A stretch of DNA of 64,000 nucleotides from Sipunculus nudus (Eukaryota > Annelida > Sipuncula > Golfingiida > Sipunculidae): the NCBI GenBank assembly GCA_026874595.1, contig CM049308.1, positions 97,871,124-97,935,123 of the forward strand, read 5' to 3'. The notes below the pieces were generated by a model that was given only the letters and a program-made list of their open reading frames with translations, searched no databases and was not told where the DNA came from. Of the stretch, positions 58,131 through 64,000 are shown piece by piece (the stretch's first letter is position 1; each line of letters begins with the position of its first letter). The translations under genes were made by a program, and so were the position numbers.

Positions 58131-58567
58131 CTGTATGAGGGAGGATTACTAAAATGGTCCATGTCCGTCAGTCCTTCCGATTGCCATACTCTTTTACCAC
58201 ATATCTCAAAGACTCTTGCTGCTTTCTTCACCAAATTTTACAGACTTATTCAGCACGTGACTGATATGTGATTGTCACCTGCAGGTGGTACCAAGTCTGT
58301 TTAATGACTTTCTGCACTGCTAAATGGTCTTTTTCACTATCCTTCAGATATGTCCGTAAATAAGAACACTTAAGCCTTTGAATCATATGTAAGGATTCCT
58401 CAGAGCGAGGGAAATTCAATGAATACTATATTGAATATATTTATTAGTCCCTGCCGTAGGAGGGAAGACTACTAAAATGGTCCACACCATCTGTCCCCCC
58501 CCCCCCCTTTCTTTTAATTGATAACTCTGAAACCCCTGCTGATTTCTCACACAATTTTGTCACATGC
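58130..58567. repeat. Two-copy direct repeat (~320 bp apart)
   Basis: GTATGAGGGAGGATTACTAA with AATGGTCCA at about 58131 is repeated as GTAGGAGGGAAGACTACTAA with AATGGTCCA at about 58454. A poly-C run lies at about 58495. Confidence 0.65.
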
Positions 58568-58690
58568 AGGGTTCGTACGCACCTTGAAAACCTTGAAAAG
58601 TGCTTGAATTTAGTCATTTCAATTTCAAGGGCTTGAAAAGTGCTTAAAAAGAGTGGTTTGGAAAAGTGCTTGAAAAATAAAATTTTGTGA
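58568..58690 (+). mobile_element. hAT-like 5' terminus
   Basis: CAGGGTTCGTACGCACCTTG followed by repeated CTTGAAAAGTGCTTGAA is a termini style known from hAT-type elements. The opposite terminus (…GTACGAACCCTG) was not found in the window, so the element extends beyond it, is truncated, or is only a fragment. Confidence 0.5.
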
Positions 58691-60258
58691 AAGAGTTTGG
58701 TGTATGTTGTGTGTATGCATACCTGGTATTTTAATATCGACTTTCGGGCATCTCTACGTCAATCAAATGTATGAAATAGAATTAACCTAATTTTGGATGA
58801 ATTAGACCGGGCAGTGAAAGTGACGATGTAACAATTTAACATACGAGGGTAATAACCATGTTTATTATCAAATAGTAAGTGAGCTGCTTTACTGGAAAGA
58901 TCGTGGAGATTTCCCCCGAGGTACGTATAACAGCTCTTTAATTGAAAACTCAATCCACGCTAGGCGAGTTCACGTAAGTATTTTCGCAAGATTTATAATT
59001 TAAATTTTAAAGTAATACTACAGAGATTATTAATATAGCTATTGAGAAGATCTGTCCAAAGGAAATAATTATCTGGGAACAAACCAGGGGAATAAAATGT
59101 GTGAAAAATACATGATAGGAACAATTCGAATATGAGGGATAATGATAATATAAAACTAATTCGCTCAGTAGAATATGTCGTTTAAATCAGGTTAACTTTA
59201 CGTTTTACATTGGTAACTCGGCGATAATAATTATATCAGAGGGGTCATATTTCCCCAACGAACCCAATCCGACTTTTTTTTGGTTAAAGGTTTTTCAGTT
59301 TATCCTAGGGTTGCGTGTTTTTTTTGTTTTTTTTTTATTTTCGTACCTGCGCATTTCACGTGTACGCGCTGTGATCGTCATTTGTTAGCTCCAAAAGACC
59401 ACTGATCAGCGAAATACAGTTTACACGCGGGGTCAATCCAATTAAGGATAAATACTGTTTGTCCGAAATAGGTTAAGTGTTTGGCAGGTACTGATGTATA
59501 TTCACATACTCTGGCGTCAGTTTGTAAAAGGCTGGGATCCATGGGGGAAATCACATTTTTGTTGCGATGTGATAGCCGTTTGTAAGCGAAGTACGCTGGC
59601 AGTTTAAAGAGTGATCAGCGACATATACAACTTCCAGCATCGGCCCCCTCCCTGCCCTGCATAACGATTGCGTAAAGGTCGCCAACAAGAGTTGGACATG
59701 TTTGAATAGAAATCTGGCTGCGTCTGTGATCGTTAGATAACCACCTTTACAGGTGTTGCCCGGCCATTTGTTGACACGTGCGGCCAGTGACTTGGCGGTA
59801 AACGGCAGAAACCTCGTGCACGACAAGGTCGTTATATCAAACGTGCTGATACGAAGTTTGACTAATATTGTTTTGAATAATTTGATAATACTATACCAAA
59901 ATATCGTATAAGGGTAACATATTACAGGCTTTTTTTTTTTTTTTTTTTTGCCGTTGAAAACTTGAATGAATATCCCCCACGATCGCCGAACTATCAGAGT
60001 TTTTCGGCACCCTTTCTGCCGGAGCGTATAATTTGCTAAAGTTTGAGCTAGTCGGCAAATCAGAGATCCCTATTCAAGATATAGGTTTTAGACCCTCGTT
60101 ATCAGATTAGTTAAATCTGTCAAGGTCATGCCAAAGATGAGTGATCATTTTGAATGTAAAGTTAAAACAATGGGCCGCTGTGTATTAAACCACGACTGGC
60201 TATACCGAAGGGTATTTCACAAGCGCTTCAATTGCTAAATTTGTAATTTTCTGAGTCA
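58691..60258. other. CpG-richer unrecognised sequence
   Basis: This has visibly more CpG than the rest of the window (for example 59340-59420 and 59560-59840) and contains a 28-T run at about 59929-59950. A 91-codon minus-strand frame at 59551-59826 has no recognised domain. It may be the interior of the element that begins at 58568. Confidence 0.4.
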
Positions 60259-60352
60259 GGGTTAGGGTTAGGGTTAGGGTTAGGGTTAGTGTTAGGGTTA
60301 GGGTTAGGGTTAGGGTTAGGTTAGGGTTAGGGTTAGGTTGGTTAGGTTAGGG

Positions 60353-60393
<41 letters not shown>

Positions 60394-60396
60394 GTT

Positions 60397-60428
<32 letters not shown>

Positions 60429-60483
60429 GGTTAGGGTTAGGTTAGGGTTAGGGTTAGGGTTAGGGTTAGGGTTAGGGTTAGGG
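60259..60483 (+). repeat. Interstitial telomeric repeat (TTAGGG)n
   Basis: About 37 TTAGGG units lie in + orientation, with variants such as TTAGTG, TTTAGGG, TTAGG and TTGGG. Non-telomeric sequence follows on both sides, so this is not the chromosome end as assembled. Confidence 0.95.
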
Positions 60484-61307
60484 CTATGGTCTTAGACTTA
60501 AGGTAAGTTGAAAACTTGTTATTTTGGTCCTATTTTCAACTTATCAAGTGTAATTTTCGACTTAATTTCGAGCATTTTTTAGGTTGAAATTACATTCGAC
60601 TTAATTTAGATTTGGTCCTTCAGTTTCAACTTAGGTGTCAACTTAACCTTTTAAAGTTTATTCAACTTTTGCCTAAGTTGATTCAGAAGTCAAGTTTTAT
60701 GTGTCCAGTTCTTGTGAGAGCACTCTAGGACGTGGTGCCCCCTGGCTCTTGAACGTGTACTTGGTAATTTTTGGTATCTTTACAGTGTTATGGTCCTAAA
60801 CTTAGGGTTTTAGGGTCCTAAACTTACAGCGTTATGGTCCTAAACTTAAGTTTTTTTTTGTATATATATTAGGTAAATGGCAACCTTTCAAGCGTCCAAG
60901 TGGTCATAGTAATACGGCCTTTCCTTCTGGATGTGAAATAAATTAAAGCGAAAATATATCATAGGTGAAAAAAAAAAATTTTAAACAGTACCTTTTCACA
61001 CAAGGTGAAATACGGTCTTACTTTAAAATGTTGTATTGAATGGTAAATGGGAATTATTGGCAATATTTCAAGCGTCCAAGTGGTCATAATAATGCGTCCT
61101 TTTTTTCTGAATATGAGAAAAATAAAAGCGCATATCATATGTGAAAAAAAAATTTTAAACAGTAACTTATCCTGAAAGGTTGAATACGATCTTAAGTTGA
61201 AAGCTGTATTGAACGGTAAATGGTAATATTGGCTAGACATGTCTGGCTGTTGAACGTGTACTTACCGATTTTTTTGTTTCTTTGAGTTGTTATGGTCCTA
61301 TAAAAGA

Positions 61308-61375
61308 TATATAAATATATTTACATAAATATATATACATATATATACATATATATACATATATACATATATATG
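61308..61375. repeat. ATACATAT microsatellite (short)
   Basis: Shorter counterpart, in the previous array unit, of the tract at 61975-62320. Confidence 0.9.
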
Positions 61376-61974
61376 TCACTGTAGGACGTGGCGCCCCCTG
61401 GCTGTTGAACGTATACTTGGTAATTTTTGGTATCTTTACAGTGTTATGGTACTAAACTTACAATGTTATGGTCCTAAACTTAGATTGTTATGGTCATGAA
61501 CTTAAGCTTTTTTGGGTTATATATGAGGTAAATGGCAACATTTCAAGCGTACGGAGTGGTCATAGTAATGAGGACTTTCCTTCTGGATATGAAAAAAATA
61601 AAAGCGCATATATCATATGTGAAAAAACGATTTCAAACAGGATCTTTTCCCGTAAGGTTGAATAGTCTTAAGTTGAAAAGTTGTATTGAATGGTAAATGG
61701 CAAATAAATGGCAATTTTTCAAGCGTCGATGCGGTCAGAGTAATGCGGCCTTTCCTTCTGGATATAAGAAAAAGAAAAGCGCATATATAAAGTGTTAAAA
61801 AAAAATTAAACAGTATATTTTCCCTTAAGGTTGAATACGGTCTTAAGTTGAAAAGGTGTATTGAACAGTGAATGGTATTATTGTCCAGACATGTCTGGCT
61901 GTTGGACGTGTACTTGCCGATTTTTTGTATAGTTACAGTGTTATGGTCCTAAACTTACAATGTAATTGTCCTAT

Positions 61975-62320
61975 AAAATATATATACATATATACATATA
62001 TACATATATACATATATACATATATACATATATACATATATACATATATACATTTATACATTTATACATTTATACATATATACATATATACATATATACA
62101 TATATACATATATACATATATACATATATATATATGCATATATGCGCATATACATATATACATATATACATATATATATATACATATATACATATATACA
62201 TATATACATATATACATATATACATATATACATATATACATATATACATATATACATATATACATATATACATACATACACATACATACACATATACATA
62301 TATACATATACACATATATA
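61975..62320. repeat. (ATACATAT)n microsatellite
   Basis: About 345 bp of an 8-bp motif with few interruptions. All open frames of alternating Ile/Tyr/His across it are artefacts. Confidence 0.97.
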
Positions 62321-62419
62321 TGTCACTCTAGGACGTGGCGCCCCCTGGCTGATGAACCTGTACTTCCTAATTTTTGTATCTTAACAGTGTTATGGTCCTA
62401 AACTTACAGTGTTATGTTC

Positions 62420-63190
62420 CATAGAGAAGTGCATCTCTGATATCAACAATTGCACCTGGACTTTGAGTTAAATTATACTATGTCGCATGAGAAAATTTAA
62501 CGGTTCACATTTGAGATCAAAATAACTTATAGACTCACCGACATTTTTCAAATACCTAAATAACTTATTGGCAATACGGACAATGTTTACGTACTCAGGA
62601 AATGCCTTATTGCCTGGAATTTCACCAAAATAACTTTTATTTCGAAGGCATTGTACTTATATTTGTACTTATATTCTTAAACAAATGCACATAAATAAGT
62701 GCATCTATGATACCAGCAATTATCCCTGGATTTTGAGTAAAAGTGTACAATATCAGCATTGGTAAATTTAACGGTTCACAATTGAGACCAAAATAACCTA
62801 TCAGTAATACTGTCAATATACCAACACTTAAATAACTTATCGTTGTTGCCACCTATAATAAAAAATAACGAAATAACTGATGGGCAATACTATTAAAAAG
62901 GAGAAATAACTTATATATATATATAAATATATATCCACATGTATATATATGGACAGATATAAACATGCTCGTACCAGTAAATATATAAATATATATATAT
63001 ATATTATATATGTATTTCTTTATATATATATCCATTCATACATATATGCATATATATGATTTACATTATTAACGCGACCGGTACTATGTCGCCATGTAAA
63101 AATTTAACGGTTATTATTTGAGACCAAAATAACTTATCGATAATACCAATAATATTAAAAAACTGAAATAATTTATTGTTAAGGGACAGA
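62420..63190. repeat. Degenerate ~270-340 bp tandem repeat with AT microsatellite
   Basis: AAATTTAACGGTT(C/A) followed by TTGAGA(C/T)CAAAATAACTTAT recurs at about 62495, 62766 and 63104. (TA)n tracts lie at 62910-63055. Confidence 0.7.
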
Positions 63191-63224
63191 AGATCAGCTA
63201 AAAGTTTGGTGTCTGAGCACATTT

Positions 63225-63490
63225 GTAAAATTGGAAAAAGCTCGTAAGTTACAGTGTGTCAAGTTTTCTGATGAAACGAGGCGGTACGTGGTCTGGAAAA
63301 CAGTTCGGAAGTTGGGATCGTTTCTAGCCCAAGATATAGTTAATCAATTGGTGCAGTCTTGGAAAATAATATGGGAAGAACAACATCAAACAGCCTTCGA
63401 AATATTCGAACGATGTTCTTCTGCCCCTGCATTAGCTTTTCCTGACTTTTCCAAACCATTCATTTTGCATGCTGATGCCAGTACTGAATA
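63225..63490 (+). pseudogene. Ty3/Gypsy RT/RNase H junction relic
   Basis: IWEEQHQTAFEIFERCSSAP and ALAFPDFSKPFILHADAST match the connection from the RT thumb to RNase H in Ty3/Gypsy polyproteins (W.EE.Q.AF..LK..L.SAPVL..PDF..PF.L..DAS). Upstream residues (RKLGSFLA) vaguely recall the R.FLGL segment. The frame then runs into a (TA)n tract. It is a short scrap with no LTRs or integrase in view. Confidence 0.75.
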
Positions 63491-63502
63491 TACGACCAGT
63501 GT

Positions 63503-63545
63503 TACATATATATATATATATATATATATTTGTGTGTGTGTATTC
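63503..63545. repeat. (TA)n/(TG)n microsatellite
   Basis: An alternating TA run followed by a TG run. Confidence 0.9.
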
Positions 63546-63892
63546 GTATGTAAAGTAATATATAATCTTGTAATATATAGTAATATATAATCTGTGTATG
63601 TGTGTGACAGAGAGAGTCAGAGAGAGAGTGTGTGTGTGCTTATATATCTAAATATAGTGTGACTGGGATGGACATGTGAGGATGACTGTGCTCTCTATGT
63701 ATGGGTATATGCATCAGAGCTGTAAGTCTGATATCGGAGTTCAGCGCTATATAATTGCTATTAATTATTATAATTTTTTTATTATAGTGACACCGGTAGA
63801 GTTTAATGATATATTATTAATAAATGTCAAATTTTTCTTCATACACGAAATATGTATGTTTGAACAGACTGATTCTGGTAAACCAATAGGAG

Positions 63893-64000
63893 ATATATAG
63901 AGAGATAGATATATAGATATTTAGAGATAGAAATACAGAGATAGAGAAAGAGAGACAGATATAAAGAGAAACAGAGATGGATATAGAGATATAGAGATAT
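63893..64000. repeat. (GATA)/(GAGA) microsatellite
   Basis: AGAGATAGATATATAGATAT-type purine-rich repeat runs to the window end. Confidence 0.9.

Larger units (their letters stand above)
60700..62420. repeat. ~660-bp higher-order tandem array beside the telomeric tract
   Basis: The block CTAGGACGTGGCGCCCCCTG recurs at about 60724, 61381 and 62328. A GTTGAACGTGTACTT relative without the core recurs at about 61248 and 61899. TTTCAAGCGTCC(A/G) blocks come in pairs 170 bp apart (about 60886/61068 and 61540/61717). TTATGGTCCTAAACTTA is repeated throughout. The order is A-B-B'-A' per unit. Confidence 0.8.

Noticed and set aside
59551-59826. 91-codon minus-strand frame in the CpG-richer region
   Set aside because: No domain, no start context and no splice partner could be recognised.
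60259-60483. A true chromosome end
   Set aside because: Non-telomeric sequence continues for at least 3.5 kb past the TTAGGG tract, and the tract is degenerate.
61868-62401. Open frames of Ile/Tyr/His/Thr across 61.9-62.4 kb on both strands
   Set aside because: They are translations of the ATACATAT microsatellite.

Overview
This window looks like gene-poor, repeat-saturated metazoan nuclear DNA, most likely from a mollusc and probably a bivalve. The grounds are large introns, TTAGGG-type telomeric repeats, AGGTCA-rich and (GTCC)n-headed interspersed repeats, CR1/jockey-like reverse-transcriptase relics, and a recognisable animal gene. The species call is inference. No bacterial-type operon, CRISPR array, tRNA or rRNA gene was seen.

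The only host gene I can support is the 3' end of serine/threonine protein phosphatase 5 (PPP5C) on the + strand. It has three exons (10760-10979, 40932-41013, 55828-55887) whose phases join exactly, followed by a 3' UTR with polyadenylation signals at 56331 and 56385. The introns are about 30.0 kb and 14.8 kb. The exons for the TPR domain and the first half of the catalytic domain must lie to the left of the window.

The introns are filled with nested mobile elements. The dominant ones are Helentron/Helitron-like elements without an intact gene. Family A starts with an AGCTCAGCTGACT hairpin followed by (GTCC)n and ends with the palindrome GACCCATGGGTC plus CCTTG. Family B starts AGCGAACCTGTGAGC and ends TAGGCCTTG. 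A variant, family C, starts with an AGCCCTCAGCC hairpin. Flanks can be rejoined across several of them, and each time the insertion lies inside a run of T, as expected for T^T Helentron insertion. Some family A copies carry an endonuclease-like relic near the 3' end, and the elements carry tandem arrays: a 278-bp dimeric array with the palindrome GGTGGCGCCACC, a 301-bp array and 145-bp arrays. Between 27.2 and 39.6 kb the elements are nested four deep. Every head and tail I found is on the + strand.

Other mobile DNA: a 3.48-kb element with roughly 800-bp inverted repeats and an 8-bp target duplication (4097-7574), with an empty site in a paralogous repeat at 30.2 kb; a 2.3-kb PIF/Harbinger-type element (16118-18443); two copies of a ~335-bp Harbinger-type MITE (43423-43762, 53849-54181); a 0.94-kb TTA-flanked element (11155-12097); two CR1-like RT relics; one other LINE C-terminal relic; and a Ty3/Gypsy RT/RNase H scrap.

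Downstream of PPP5C (56.4-64 kb) there is no gene. This part holds a hAT-like terminus (58568), a 225-bp interstitial telomeric tract (60259-60483), a ~660-bp higher-order tandem array whose units contain a CTCF-like GGCGCCCCCTGG core, and long ATACAT microsatellites. The most notable points are the inferred transposon insertion into the polypyrimidine tract of a PPP5C intron, the tandem decoy acceptors before the last exon, and the nested Helentron-like families with covarying terminal hairpins.
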